Below, in pieces: positions 45,153 through 53,722 of a DNA stretch of 64,000 bases. The notes under the pieces were generated by a model. The model had not been told where the DNA came from and did not search any database. It worked only from the letters and a program-made list of their open reading frames with translations. The stretch is from contig NZ_RCYZ01000006.1 of NCBI RefSeq assembly GCF_006439025.1, forward strand, positions 1 through 64,000. The letters run 5' to 3'. The position numbers and the translations under genes were made by a program. Source of the DNA: Hymenobacter nivis (GTDB lineage: Bacteria; Bacteroidota; Bacteroidia; Cytophagales; Hymenobacteraceae). Every line of letters starts with the position of its first letter. The stretch's first letter is position 1.

Positions 45153-45905
45153 ATGAACTTCCAACTACGCAAACACTACATCCTGACCACCTTGGAGCAG
45201 CAGCGTAGCCTGTCCGTGGCCGAGGTGGCCCAGCATTTAAAGGCCACGCCCATCACCATCCGGCGCGATTTGGCTCAACTGGCGGGCCAGGGCCTGTTGG
45301 TGCGCACCCACGGTGGGGCCGTGCTGCCAAGCGTGGCCAAGCATCCGGTGGCCTTCGCCCGCAAAGCCACCGCCAACAGTGCCCAGAAAGAATACATTTG
45401 CCGGTTGGCGGCCCGCCACATTGCCGACGGCGATTTTATTTTCATCGACTGCGGGAGCACGACTTTCCAGCTGTGCGCCCTCATCCGGCACCTGAAAATC
45501 CGTGTGCTCACCAACTCCTTGCCTGTGCTGGGGGCCCTGGTGGGCTCTGCCGTGCAGGTGGTCCTGGCCGGGGGCGAAGTGGACGCCGAGCGGCAGGCGG
45601 TGCACGGGGCAACGGCGGCCGAGCACCTCCGGCGCTACGCCGTGGACAAAGCCTTCCTGGGCGTGGACGGGCTTTCGCTGCAACGGGGCCTAAGCGCCAA
45701 CAGCGAGCAGGAAGCCACCATCAGCCAGGCGGTGATGGCCGGGGCCCGGCACGTGTTTTTACTGTGCGATTCGAGCAAGCTGGAGCAGGAAAAATACGTG
45801 CAGTTTGCTCCCCTGTCCGCCGTGGGCACCCTGGTAACGGACCCGCAGGCCCCCCCCGCATTAATGGCTCAGTACCGGGAAACGGGGTTGCGGGTGCTCT
45901 GCTAG
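45153..45905 (+). CDS. DeoR/GlpR-family transcriptional regulator
   Basis: A 250-residue repressor-type protein. The N-terminal winged helix (about 6-57) has LSVAEVAQHLKATPITIRRD, the recognition helix of the DeoR class, followed by LVRTHGGAVL. The C-terminal sensor domain (about 75-240) shows FIDCGSTTFQLC, RVLTNSLPV, VLAGGEVD and AFLGVDGLS, which bind a phosphorylated sugar. The target and ligand are unknown; the divergent nudK gene and itself are first candidates. The short intergenic region holds two AGTTCG direct repeats near 45092-45106. The ATG at 45153 is chosen over a TTG at 45126. Confidence 0.88.
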   Translation: MNFQLRKHYILTTLEQQRSLSVAEVAQHLKATPITIRRDLAQLAGQGLLVRTHGGAVLPSVAKHPVAFARKATANSAQKEYICRLAARHIADGDFIFIDCGSTTFQLCALIRHLKIRVLTNSLPVLGALVGSAVQVVLAGGEVDAERQAVHGATAAEHLRRYAVDKAFLGVDGLSLQRGLSANSEQEATISQAVMAGARHVFLLCDSSKLEQEKYVQFAPLSAVGTLVTDPQAPPALMAQYRETGLRVLC

Positions 45906-46029
45906 CCTGCTACTGCCGTGCCCGGCGCAGCTCCGCAAGCCCATCGGAATGACAGTCCCTTATTCGAAAATACTTCTTGTAGTGCCAACAATACGGACTC
46001 AATTCGGTGTGTGCTGAATCCTGGGGGCC

Positions 46030-46782
46030 CTATTCTGGTATCAAGCCTGGCTCGTATTCCACCCGGCTCAGGAACAGCCCCTGGGCCGGGGCCGCCGTGC
46101 CGGCTGCCACCCGCTGCTGCGCCCACAGCAGCTGCTGGAACTGCGCCGGCGAGTGCTTGCCGCGGCCCACGTCGAGCAGGGTGCCTACCACCAGCCGCAC
46201 CATGCCGCGCACGAAACGGTTGGCCCGGATGCGGAACACCCAGCCGCCCGGCACGGGGTGCCAGGCCGCCTCGGTGCAGCGGCACACGTAGTGCGTTTCG
46301 GCCCCCTTGGCCTTCGAAAACGTGGTGAAATCGAACTGCCCCACCAGGTGGGCGGCGGCAGCGTTCATCAGGGCCACGTCGGGGACCCTATCCAGGTACA
46401 GGGCCTGGTCGCGCCGAAAGGGGTCGGGCGCGCTCAGCAAAAAATACTCGTAGGTGCGGGCCTCGGCGTCGAAGCGGGCGTTGGCCGACGGCGGCACGGA
46501 GTGCAGGCGCAGCGGGGCCACGTCGGCGGGCAGGGTGCGGCGCAGGCGGTAAAGCAGCAGGGCCTCGTCCATGCCGGCCGGCAGTTCGGCGTCGAAGTGC
46601 GCTATCTGGTGGCGGGCGTGCACACCGGCGTCGGTGCGCCCGCTGCCCAGGGTAGTTATCGGCTGGCGCAACACCTTGGCCAGGGCCCCATTGAGGGCCG
46701 CCTGCACGGTGGGCGCGTTGGGCTGCACCTGCCAGCCGGAGTACGCCGTGCCGTCGTAGGCGAGGTGAAGAAAGTAGCGCAT
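46030..46782 (-). CDS. truA: tRNA pseudouridine synthase A
   Basis: A 250-residue enzyme that makes pseudouridine at positions 38-40 of the tRNA anticodon arm. The catalytic Asp is in TLGSGRTDAGVHARHQIAHF (about 49-68). Other marks are the N-terminal YFLHLAYDGTAYSGWQVQPN and the C-terminal FRIRANRFVRGMVRLVVGTL. Length matches bacterial TruA. The ATG at 46782 (MRYFLHL) is better than one five codons earlier. It follows the leftward thiolase gene, with about 90 bases between. Confidence 0.95.
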   Translation of the reverse strand: MRYFLHLAYDGTAYSGWQVQPNAPTVQAALNGALAKVLRQPITTLGSGRTDAGVHARHQIAHFDAELPAGMDEALLLYRLRRTLPADVAPLRLHSVPPSANARFDAEARTYEYFLLSAPDPFRRDQALYLDRVPDVALMNAAAAHLVGQFDFTTFSKAKGAETHYVCRCTEAAWHPVPGGWVFRIRANRFVRGMVRLVVGTLLDVGRGKHSPAQFQQLLWAQQRVAAGTAAPAQGLFLSRVEYEPGLIPE

Positions 46783-46869
46783 AGGAGCCCTAAACAACGA
46801 ACTGGGGGCCGCTGGCCAGCTGGCAGTTTGCCAACGCCAACGGCCCCCAGCTAACGGTTTACTAAAAAA

Positions 46870-48069
46870 TTAAGCCTTTTCGTAAATCACGGCGGCGCCT
46901 TGTCCCACGCCCACGCACATGGCAGCGAGGCCGTAGCGGGCCCCTTCGCGGCGCTGCATCTCGTGCAGCAAGGTAGCCGTGATGCGCGAGCCCGACGAGC
47001 CCAGCGGGTGGCCAATGGCGATGGAGCCGCCGTTCACATTCATCTTGTCGGTGTCCAGGCCCAGCTCGCGGATGCAGGCAATGGTCTGGGCCGCAAAGGC
47101 TTCGTTCAACTCGATCAGGTCCATGTCGGCCAGCGTGAGGCCGGCGCGCGCCAGCACCTTGCGGATGGCGGTGATGGGCCCCAGGCCCATTACGGCGGGG
47201 TCCACGCCGACCACGGCCGAGGTCACCACCTTCGCCATCGGCTTGAGGTTGTAGCGTTTCAGGGCATCGTCGCTCACCATCAGCACGGCCGCCGCGCCGT
47301 CGTTGATGCCGGTCGAGTTGCCGGCCGTCACGGTGCCATCGGTTTGAAACACGGGCTTGAGGGAGGCCAGCTTCTCCAAGGTGGAAATGCGCGGCTGCTC
47401 GTCGGTGTCGAACAGGGCCGTGTCGCCGATGGGCTGGGGCAGGAACACGGGCACGATTTCCTTGCGGAAACGCCCTTTTTCGGCCGCGCGGTGGTACTTG
47501 CGCTGGCTCTCGAAGGCAAAGGCGTCCTGCTCTTCGCGGGTCACGTTGAACTGCTTAGCCACGTTTTCGGCCGTCTGCCCCATGTTGTAGGGGAAGTGCA
47601 TGCGGTTCAGCTTGGGGTTGGTGAAGCGCGAGCCGAGCGTGGTGTCGTGGGCCGTAAAGTCGCGGGCGTAGGCCGTTTCCGACTTGGCCATCACGAAGGG
47701 GGCCCGGGTCATGCTCTCCGAGCCGCCGGCTAGGTACACGTCGCCTTCCCCAGCCTTGATGGCCCGCGAAGCATCCATGATGCTCTGCAAGCCGCTGGCA
47801 CACAAGCGGTTCACCGTCACGCCGGGCACCGTGATGGGCAGGCCCGCCAGCAGGGCCGCCATGCGGGCCACGTTGCGGTTGTCTTCGCCGGCCTGGTTCG
47901 CGGCGCCCATGATGACGTCCTCCACGGCGTTTTTGTCGAGCGTGGGGTTGCGGCGCAGGAGCTCGCGCAACACGAGCGCGGCCAGGTCGTCGGGGCGGAC
48001 GCTGCTCAGCGCGCCGCCGAATTTTCCAATCGGGGTCCGCACCGCGTCCACGATGTAAGCACTTGGCAT
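46870..48069 (-). CDS. Acetyl-CoA C-acyltransferase (thiolase)
   Basis: A 399-residue thiolase, the last enzyme of beta-oxidation or of a related degradative route. The acyl-accepting Cys is in TVNRLCASGLQSI (about 88-100), the second active site in GGSIAIGHPLGSSGSRI (His), and the C-terminal MCVGVGQGAAVIYE holds the proton-shuttling Cys. The N-terminal YIVDAVRTPIGKFGGALSSV resembles degradative (PaaJ/PcaF/FadA) rather than biosynthetic thiolases. The ATG at 48069 gives the standard start. The acyl-CoA dehydrogenase and FadL of the same pathway lie 13-15 kb away. Confidence 0.94.
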   Translation of the reverse strand: MPSAYIVDAVRTPIGKFGGALSSVRPDDLAALVLRELLRRNPTLDKNAVEDVIMGAANQAGEDNRNVARMAALLAGLPITVPGVTVNRLCASGLQSIMDASRAIKAGEGDVYLAGGSESMTRAPFVMAKSETAYARDFTAHDTTLGSRFTNPKLNRMHFPYNMGQTAENVAKQFNVTREEQDAFAFESQRKYHRAAEKGRFRKEIVPVFLPQPIGDTALFDTDEQPRISTLEKLASLKPVFQTDGTVTAGNSTGINDGAAAVLMVSDDALKRYNLKPMAKVVTSAVVGVDPAVMGLGPITAIRKVLARAGLTLADMDLIELNEAFAAQTIACIRELGLDTDKMNVNGGSIAIGHPLGSSGSRITATLLHEMQRREGARYGLAAMCVGVGQGAAVIYEKA

Positions 48070-48110
48070 CAGCAAGAAGAATTGTGGGGCGCGAAGCCCC
48101 CGGTACAGGC

Positions 48111-48118
48111 TAAATTTG
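48111..48118 (+). promoter_or_regulatory. -7 element for the DUF4293 gene
   Basis: TAAATTTG, 45 bases before the ATG at 48164, so this transcript would carry a leader, unlike several other genes here. Confidence 0.5.
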
Positions 48119-48163
48119 CGGCCCGGCCCCGTACGGGCCGGCCTCCTAACCACAACGACAAAG

Positions 48164-48640
48164 ATGATACAAAGAATCCAAAGCGTGTTTTTACTGCTGC
48201 TGGCCCTGGCCATGCTGGCCATGTTGGCACTGCCCTTATGGTCCAAAACCGACCCAATCAGCCACGCTAGCCTCACCCTCACGGCCTTTCAGCTCTACCG
48301 CGGGGCCACGCCCGAGGCGGGTGCCGTAGTGGCTTCGGCTTGGCCCATTGGCGCGCTGGCGCTCACGGCGGCGGCCACGGCCATCTACGCCGTCTTCCAG
48401 TTTCGCCGCCGCTCGGTGCAGCTGTTGCTGTGCTCGCTCAACTTGCTGCTGGTGGTGGCCACGCTGGGGGCCGCTTTCCTGTATTCGAGCCGCGCCGATG
48501 CCATGCTGAACGTGAAAATGGAAGGCCGCTACCTGGCCGGCTTCTACCTGCCCACCCTGGCGCTGGTGCTCAACCTGCTGGCCAGCCGCTACATCCGCCG
48601 CGACGAGCGCCTCGTGCGCAGCATGGACCGCCTGCGCTAG
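48164..48640 (+). CDS. DUF4293 family membrane protein
   Basis: A 158-residue inner-membrane protein with four hydrophobic helices (about 8-27, 58-78, 87-107 and 124-141). The beginning MIQRIQSVFLLLLALAMLAM and the terminal NLLASRYIRRDERLVRSMDR, with its charged RRDE/RSxDRLR end, match the Bacteroidota DUF4293 family. Members are often encoded near rho or ribosomal-function genes, but the role is unknown. It is divergent from the thiolase gene. Confidence 0.85.
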   Translation: MIQRIQSVFLLLLALAMLAMLALPLWSKTDPISHASLTLTAFQLYRGATPEAGAVVASAWPIGALALTAAATAIYAVFQFRRRSVQLLLCSLNLLLVVATLGAAFLYSSRADAMLNVKMEGRYLAGFYLPTLALVLNLLASRYIRRDERLVRSMDRLR

Positions 48641-48660
48641 GGCCCCACGGCAACGCCAGC

Positions 48661-48709
48661 AAAAAGGGCGGGCCGCTTCTCATCATCGAGAAGCGGCCCG
48701 CCCTTTTTT
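48661..48709. terminator. Bidirectional terminator
   Basis: A perfect stem, with left arm AAAAAGGGCGGGCCGCTTCT, a six-base loop ATCATC and a trailing TTTTTT. It lies between the convergent DUF4293 and DUF4476 genes. Confidence 0.92.
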
Positions 48710-48727
48710 GAGGGTGCCCGTGGGGCC

Positions 48728-49651
48728 CTAGTGCGGCAGACCCAGTGCCTGCTGCACTTCCCGCACGCTTGTTGCGAAGGTGAAGGCTTGGTACACGCGG
48801 TAAAAGTTTTGCGGGTCGGCCAAGTGGTTGTAGCCGAAGATGGCCAGTTCTTTTTGTGATTTGTCGAACGACAACGTGTGCACCAAGGAGGCTAGTTCGC
48901 TGGCCCGCAGGCTGCTGCGCTCCAAGGCCTGGTGGGCAATGCCCAGCCGCTGCTCGTCGAACGGGTACCGGCTCATGGCCTGGGCTAAATCGGCGGCATC
49001 GCGGGGGCTCATAGGAGCCAGGTAGTTGCCGCCTGGGGCCGGCGCGCCGTAGCCCGGGGCGGGGTAGCCGGGTGCGTTATTCGGGCCCGGATAGCTAGGC
49101 GCGTTGCCCGGGTAGGTGGGTGCGCTGCCCGGCGCGGGGTAATTGGGCGCAGGGTAGCCGCCCGGCCCAGCGGGCGGGTAGTTACCGCCGTAGTTACCCG
49201 GGTCGCCGTTGCCGCCGTAGGGGCCCTGGTTGGGGTCCTGGTCGGGGCTGTAGTCGTCGGGGCCGGGGGCCCAGGCGGGGTAGTCGTGGGGCAGCACGGG
49301 GCCCCGGCTTACTTGCCGCAGCTGCGCGGGCCGGCCGGGGCGTAGCACCAGCACAAAACTGGTTTCGAGGCCTGGCTCCAGCCACAAGCTCACCCGCTCG
49401 CGTTGCAGGCCCCCCGCCGCGGGCACGCTGAACTCGGCCCAGTGCTGGCCTGGGGCCAGGTAGTCGAGGTGCAGCGCGCGCACCACCGGGGCGGCCAGCA
49501 GCTGCCCATCCAGCACGAGGCCAAACGGCACCCCGCGCTCCGAGGTGATATTGACGGCCGTGGGCGGCGGGCCCACGGGCTGGGCTTGGCCGGCCGTGGC
49601 CAGCCCAAACGCGAGCCAGCCCGCGGCCGCAAGGGTAAAAAGCGTTTTCAT
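48728..49651 (-). CDS. DUF4476 domain secreted protein
   Basis: A 307-residue exported protein. A signal peptide (about 1-23, ending GQAQ) leads to a beta-rich domain (about 30-110, with GVPFGLVLDGQLL). It is followed by a Pro/Gly/Tyr/Asn low-complexity linker (about 125-220, YPAPGYGAPAP-type units) and a C-terminal helical DUF4476 domain (about 225-305) with ALERSSLRASELASLVHTLS and FAT-SVREVQQALGL. The function of DUF4476 is not known; the linker suggests a surface or periplasmic spacer. The ATG at 49651 (MKTLFTLAAAG) is the start. Confidence 0.85.
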   Translation of the reverse strand: MKTLFTLAAAGWLAFGLATAGQAQPVGPPPTAVNITSERGVPFGLVLDGQLLAAPVVRALHLDYLAPGQHWAEFSVPAAGGLQRERVSLWLEPGLETSFVLVLRPGRPAQLRQVSRGPVLPHDYPAWAPGPDDYSPDQDPNQGPYGGNGDPGNYGGNYPPAGPGGYPAPNYPAPGSAPTYPGNAPSYPGPNNAPGYPAPGYGAPAPGGNYLAPMSPRDAADLAQAMSRYPFDEQRLGIAHQALERSSLRASELASLVHTLSFDKSQKELAIFGYNHLADPQNFYRVYQAFTFATSVREVQQALGLPH

Positions 49652-49756
49652 GGCAGTGCGAAAGGCAGGGCAGCGCGGGAGTGCGGCCGCCCGCCCCACC
49701 CAAATCCAAACGCCGTGCCAGGGCAAACCCCGCCCCGCCCACTGGGGCCCCCACCA

Positions 49757-49791
49757 CCAAAAAGACCCAGCCGGCCGGGCTGGGTCTTCTT
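49757..49791 (-). terminator. Terminator of the PorE-like gene
   Basis: AAGACCCAGCC (49762-49772) and GGCTGGGTCTT (49778-49788) form an 11-bp stem; on the minus strand it is followed by TTTTTGG. Confidence 0.8.
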
Positions 49792-49816
49792 ATAAGAGGT
49801 GCTCGTAATGAGCGGC

Positions 49817-51730
49817 TTACTTGTCAATGCGCGTCACTTTGAATTCGGTGCGGCGGTTGCGCTGGTACTCGGCTTCCGAGGTGGGCTTGGCGATGATCGG
49901 GCGGGTTTCGCCGTAGCCGCGGGCCGTGATGCGGGTGCGGGCAATGCCCTTGCTCACGATGTATTCCACCGCCGATTCAGCCCGGCGCTGCGAGAGCTTG
50001 AGGTTGTAGGCGTCTTTGCCGCGCTGGTCGGTGTGCGAGCTCAGCTCAATGTTGATTTTGGGGTTGTCGGCCAGCGTTTGCACCAGCGTATCGAGGCGGA
50101 TGGCGGCGTCGGGCCGGATGTTGGATTTGTCGTAATCGTAGAAAATGTCCTTCACCTCGATGGCCCGGTTCACGATGATCTTATTCAGCGTGAGGGTCAC
50201 CGGCAGGCGGATATCGGTCTGGGGCTGGGTGAGTTGGCTCTGGGCGGGCTTGCGGCCCACGGTGCTCACGGCGGCGCGGGCCGTGAAGTAGCCGGCCCGG
50301 TCGCTGATGAACGCGTAGCTGGTCACCGAGTCGAGTGGGGCCGTAAACTTGCCGTCGGGGCCCGTCAGCACGTCGGTTTTGCGGCCCTTGCTGTCGGTGA
50401 TGGTCACCGTTTCGCCGGAGATTGGCGCGGTGGTGTTCAGCTTGGCATCGCGCCCCAGCACGGTGCCGTCCACGAAGAAATTGACCGTTTTAAGGTTCTT
50501 TTTCTGGTACGCATACAGGTCGTCGGAGCCCTTGCCGCCGGCGCGGTTCGAACTGAACACGCCCGCTTCCGCACTCATCGGCAGCGGCGCGAAGTCATCG
50601 GCGGGGCCGTTCACGTCGGGGCCCAAATTGACCGGCTTGCCGGCCTGCACCATAAAAATATCGAGCTTGCCGTAGCCCGGCCGCCCGTCCGATGAGAAGT
50701 AAAGCGTGCCGTCGGGAGCTACGCCGGGGAAGTTGTCGTTGCCGGCCGTATTGATGGCGTCGCCCAGGTTCTCAGCCGCCGAAAAACGCCCGTTGGGCCC
50801 CAGCGTGGCCCGGAACAAGTCGTTGCCGCCCAGCCCGCTGCGGCGGCCCGAGGCGAAGTATAGCGTCACGCCGTCGGGCGCAAATACCGGCGAAAAGTCA
50901 TCGGCCGTCCGGTCGTTGATGTTGGCTAGGACGGGCTCCGTCCACGCGCCAGCCCGGAAGTACGAAATCCACAAATCGACGCTCAGGTAGCCCTTTTTGC
51001 TGCCATCGTTCGAGCGGGCAAACACCACCGTTTTGCCGTCGGGCGTGTAGGTGGCGCTGGCTTCCAGGCGGCCGGGGGTATTGAAGGGCCCCGGCAGCGG
51101 GGCCACTGCGCCGCCGGTCATGGCCGCGGCATCGGCAAACTTGACGGTGTACAAATCGGTGAAATTCTCGCCGTTGCCAAGGAATTTCTTACCCGTGCGC
51201 CCCGAGGCAAACACGAATTCCTTGGTGTCGGGCTTGACGGTAGCCCCAAACTCCGAGGCGGCCGTGTTCAGCGAATCGAGCGGACGCACGGCGTAGCCGC
51301 TGGCCTGGCCCACCAACTCCTTGCTGGCCAGGGCGTTTTTGGCGTCGGTTTCGGCGCGGGCGGCCAGGGTCCGGTTGGTGCCGCTGGTGGCGTAAGCACT
51401 GAACTGCGCGGCGGCTTCGTCAAACTTGCCGTTGGCCCGCAGCGCCTCGGCGTAGCGGAAGCCAGCATCGGCGGCGCGCACTTTACCGTCGAGGGCCGCC
51501 TTGTAAAACGGCTCGGCTTGCTCGACGCGGTTGGACAAGCGGTACGACTCAGCGATGCGGTAGTTGGCCACCGGGGCCGTTTTGCCCTTGGCTACCTGTG
51601 CTTTGTAGAGGCCAATTGCGGCTTCGTACTCGCCGCGGGCAAAACGTTTGTCGGCGTTGCCGCTCGCCGCGCAGCCACTCAGCAGCGCTGCCGAGCCGGC
51701 CGCCGCGCATACGAACAAGGTATTTCTCAT
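49817..51730 (-). CDS. PorE-like lipoprotein (TPR, PD40, OmpA)
   Basis: A 637-residue lipoprotein. The signal peptide ends in the lipobox LLSGC (about 16-20). TPR-like repeats (about 25-120) with EAAIGLYKAQVAKGKTAPVA and RYAEALRANGKFDEAAAQF come next, then a PD40 propeller (about 165-420, with DGVTLYFASGRRSGLGGNDL), a regulatory-like domain (about 440-500), and a C-terminal OmpA domain with SSHTDQRGKDAYNLKLSQRR and ARGYGETRP. The order is that of PorE, which ties the type IX secretion complex to peptidoglycan; other TPR-OmpA proteins share it, so the assignment is tentative. No other T9SS gene is near. Confidence 0.85.
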   Translation of the reverse strand: MRNTLFVCAAAGSAALLSGCAASGNADKRFARGEYEAAIGLYKAQVAKGKTAPVANYRIAESYRLSNRVEQAEPFYKAALDGKVRAADAGFRYAEALRANGKFDEAAAQFSAYATSGTNRTLAARAETDAKNALASKELVGQASGYAVRPLDSLNTAASEFGATVKPDTKEFVFASGRTGKKFLGNGENFTDLYTVKFADAAAMTGGAVAPLPGPFNTPGRLEASATYTPDGKTVVFARSNDGSKKGYLSVDLWISYFRAGAWTEPVLANINDRTADDFSPVFAPDGVTLYFASGRRSGLGGNDLFRATLGPNGRFSAAENLGDAINTAGNDNFPGVAPDGTLYFSSDGRPGYGKLDIFMVQAGKPVNLGPDVNGPADDFAPLPMSAEAGVFSSNRAGGKGSDDLYAYQKKNLKTVNFFVDGTVLGRDAKLNTTAPISGETVTITDSKGRKTDVLTGPDGKFTAPLDSVTSYAFISDRAGYFTARAAVSTVGRKPAQSQLTQPQTDIRLPVTLTLNKIIVNRAIEVKDIFYDYDKSNIRPDAAIRLDTLVQTLADNPKINIELSSHTDQRGKDAYNLKLSQRRAESAVEYIVSKGIARTRITARGYGETRPIIAKPTSEAEYQRNRRTEFKVTRIDK

Positions 51731-51811
51731 GGGCAAGGGAAGGGAGGCAGCCCCGGGGGCCCAAGTGGGCACCGTTTTGGGTTAGCAATAATACTACGTT
51801 TCGGCAGGGTT

Positions 51812-52333
51812 TCAGGCCCGTGCGGGGGGCCCGGCGGGCGCGGCGGCCGGCGCAAAATAGCGCGCCAGCCAGGTGCGGCCGGCCGGCGCGGGCCACCGGG
51901 CGTCCAGTTCGGCCTTGGTGGCCACGGTGTTGTCGAAGTAGGGCGTGTTGGGGCCCAGGGTGCCGGCGGCCACGGCGGGCTTTAGGGCACTGCGCTCCAG
52001 CAGCGCCAGCCCCGCGGGGCCCCTAAAGGCTAAGTGCGCCTTGTCGAGCAGGCTAATACTGAGCGCACTTTCCAGCGCCTGCACGAAGCGCACCGAGGCG
52101 TCGATGGAACAACCGCTGGCGCCGGCTACTGCCTCATCGAGCCCAATAATTAAAAACTGCCGGTGCCGAAACTCGACCGCCGCGCTCAGGGCCGCGCCGT
52201 GGCTGGTCCAGGCGGTGGCAAACTGGGCCAGCTGGGGCCCCACGGCGGCCAGCTCGGCCTCGGTCAGGGGCCGGTTGGCTTGGTAAATCCAGACCCGTGC
52301 GGTGGGGGGCAAGGCGTCGAAGGTCACGTTCAT
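51812..52333 (-). CDS. Conserved Bacteroidota protein of unknown function
   Basis: A 173-residue soluble protein with LPPTARVWIYQANRPLTEAE near the start, VEFRHRQFLIIGLDEA, ASGCSIDASVRFVQALE and GPNTPYFDNTVATKAELDAR. These blocks define a small Cytophagales family that databases often call ABC transporter ATPase, although it contains no Walker motif and cannot be one. It follows the Fe-S oxidoreductase gene in the same direction and may share its transcript. The ATG at 52333 lies exactly at the edge of an inverted repeat. Confidence 0.75.
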   Translation of the reverse strand: MNVTFDALPPTARVWIYQANRPLTEAELAAVGPQLAQFATAWTSHGAALSAAVEFRHRQFLIIGLDEAVAGASGCSIDASVRFVQALESALSISLLDKAHLAFRGPAGLALLERSALKPAVAAGTLGPNTPYFDNTVATKAELDARWPAPAGRTWLARYFAPAAAPAGPPARA

Positions 52334-52495
52334 AAATCGCAGATTTTGCAGATTTTCAAGAAGATTTCGCAGATTTTTGGCCTGCTTTAGCGCAACAGCT
52401 TTTTTCTCCCAAACAGTGCCGCCCGGCGAAGGAGAAAACAAAAATTGCCCAGAAAATCTGCGAAATCCGTCAAATCGGCAAAATCTGCGATTTTA
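52334..52495. repeat. Inverted repeat bounding two gene ends
   Basis: Left arm 52334-52380 (starting AAATCGCAGATTTTGCAGAT) and right arm 52449-52495 (ending AAATCTGCGATTTTA) are mirror copies with a few mismatches, around a 68-base middle. The right end supplies the TAA stop codon of the upstream gene, and the left end abuts the start codon of the downstream one. Confidence 0.85.
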
Positions 52496-53392
52496 GGCGT
52501 TAATGCCCTCGGCCGAAGCCACCAGCTCGGCCAGGTCGAACACTTGCACCTTGCTTTCCTGCTCCTTGTTTTTCACGCCGTCGCTCATCATCGTCATGCA
52601 GAACGGGCACGATACGGCGATGATGCTGCCTTGTAGGTCGTGGGGCCCCGGGGCGGCGGTTTCGGTTTCCACGCCGCCCAGGTTGGCCAGGGCTTCGGCC
52701 TTGCCGCTGAGCGTGGCCAGGGCCTCTTCGGTGCGCTCGATGTTGATTTCCTTCTTGCCGGGCTCGGCTTCCTTCCACATTTGGGCCCCGCCGGCGCCGC
52801 AGCACAAGCCGTTGGCGCGGCTGCGCTTCATCTCCACCAAGTCGGCGTCGAGGGCGGCCAGCACGTCGCGCGGGGCCTCGTAGATGTTGTTGGCGCGGCC
52901 TAGGTAGCATGAGTCGTGGAAGGTGATGCGGCGGCCCTTGAAGCTCTCGCCCCCGGTCACGCCCACCTTGCCCTCGTTGATGAGCTGCTGCAAGTACGTG
53001 CTGTGGTGAATCACCTCGTACTCACCGCCCAGCGCCGGGTACTCGTTCTTGATGGTGTTGAAGCAATGCGGGCAGGCCGTCACGATTTTCTTGATGCCGT
53101 AGCCGTTCAGGGTTGTGATGTTCTGCATGGCCTGCATTTGAAACAGGAATTCGTTGCCAGCGCGCTTGGCGGGGTCACCGGTGCACGATTCTTCCAGGCC
53201 CAGCACCGCGTACTTGGTGCCCACATGGTCGAGAATGCGCACAAAGGCGCGTGTCACGCGCTTGTAGCGGTCATCGAAAGCACCGGCGCAGCCCACCCAA
53301 AACAGGATTTCGGGCGACTCGTTGCGGGCCGCCAAGTCGGCCATTACGGGAACGGTAATCTGGCGCGGGGCCGGGGCAGTTTCGGGCAGCAT
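52493..53392 (-). CDS. Fe-S oxidoreductase subunit, HdrB-like (CCG domains)
   Basis: A 299-residue protein with two cysteine-rich CCG-type domains, as in HdrB, GlpC and LutA. Key cysteines are C35 in WVGCAGAFDDRY, C70 in EESCTGDPAKRAG, C107 and C110 in ACPHCFNTIKNEYP, C162 in HDSCYLGRANN, the C197-C198 pair in GLCCGAGGAQMW and a final SCPFCMTMM. These usually hold non-cubane or 4Fe-4S clusters that pass electrons. It works with the membrane Fe-S subunit at 53723-55126. In Bacteroidota this pair has been suspected to accept electrons from acyl-CoA dehydrogenase through ETF; here it is inference. Confidence 0.9.
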   Translation of the reverse strand: MLPETAPAPRQITVPVMADLAARNESPEILFWVGCAGAFDDRYKRVTRAFVRILDHVGTKYAVLGLEESCTGDPAKRAGNEFLFQMQAMQNITTLNGYGIKKIVTACPHCFNTIKNEYPALGGEYEVIHHSTYLQQLINEGKVGVTGGESFKGRRITFHDSCYLGRANNIYEAPRDVLAALDADLVEMKRSRANGLCCGAGGAQMWKEAEPGKKEINIERTEEALATLSGKAEALANLGGVETETAAPGPHDLQGSIIAVSCPFCMTMMSDGVKNKEQESKVQVFDLAELVASAEGINA

Positions 53393-53440
53393 ACAGGCAG
53401 AAAAGGCAGACGGGCCAGTGGGGCCCGGGGTGGGAGGGTA

Positions 53441-53662
53441 TCAGCGGGCGAACAAGCGGCGCACGTCGGCGTCGGGGGCCCCCCCGGGCAGGGTGCGGGC
53501 GGCACGGGCCTGGCGGCGGGCCATTTCAAACGCTTCGGCAGGCCCTTCGAGGTACTGGCGGAACGTGGCCACCGGCGAGCCGGGGCGCGTGGTGGTGGTG
53601 GTAAATCCCGCAGACGAATCGGTCGAAGCGGCGGATTGCGAGGAATCGGTGGTCTTTTGCAT
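53441..53662 (-). CDS. Small hypothetical protein in the Fe-S operon
   Basis: A 73-residue protein with a Ser/Thr-rich start (MQKTTDSSQSAASTDSSAGF) and a basic, helical second half (FRQYLEGPAEAFEMARRQAR, ending RRLFAR). No cysteine, no membrane segment. It lies between the two Fe-S subunit genes, same direction, with 60 and 48 base gaps, which supports translation. It may be an assembly or regulatory partner; no family is known to me. Confidence 0.5.
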   Translation of the reverse strand: MQKTTDSSQSAASTDSSAGFTTTTTRPGSPVATFRQYLEGPAEAFEMARRQARAARTLPGGAPDADVRRLFAR

Positions 53663-53722
53663 GGCGCGAAACGGAAAAAGGGTGGGATTTTTAGAAATAC
53701 CAGGCGAGTCGCGCGTGCGCAG

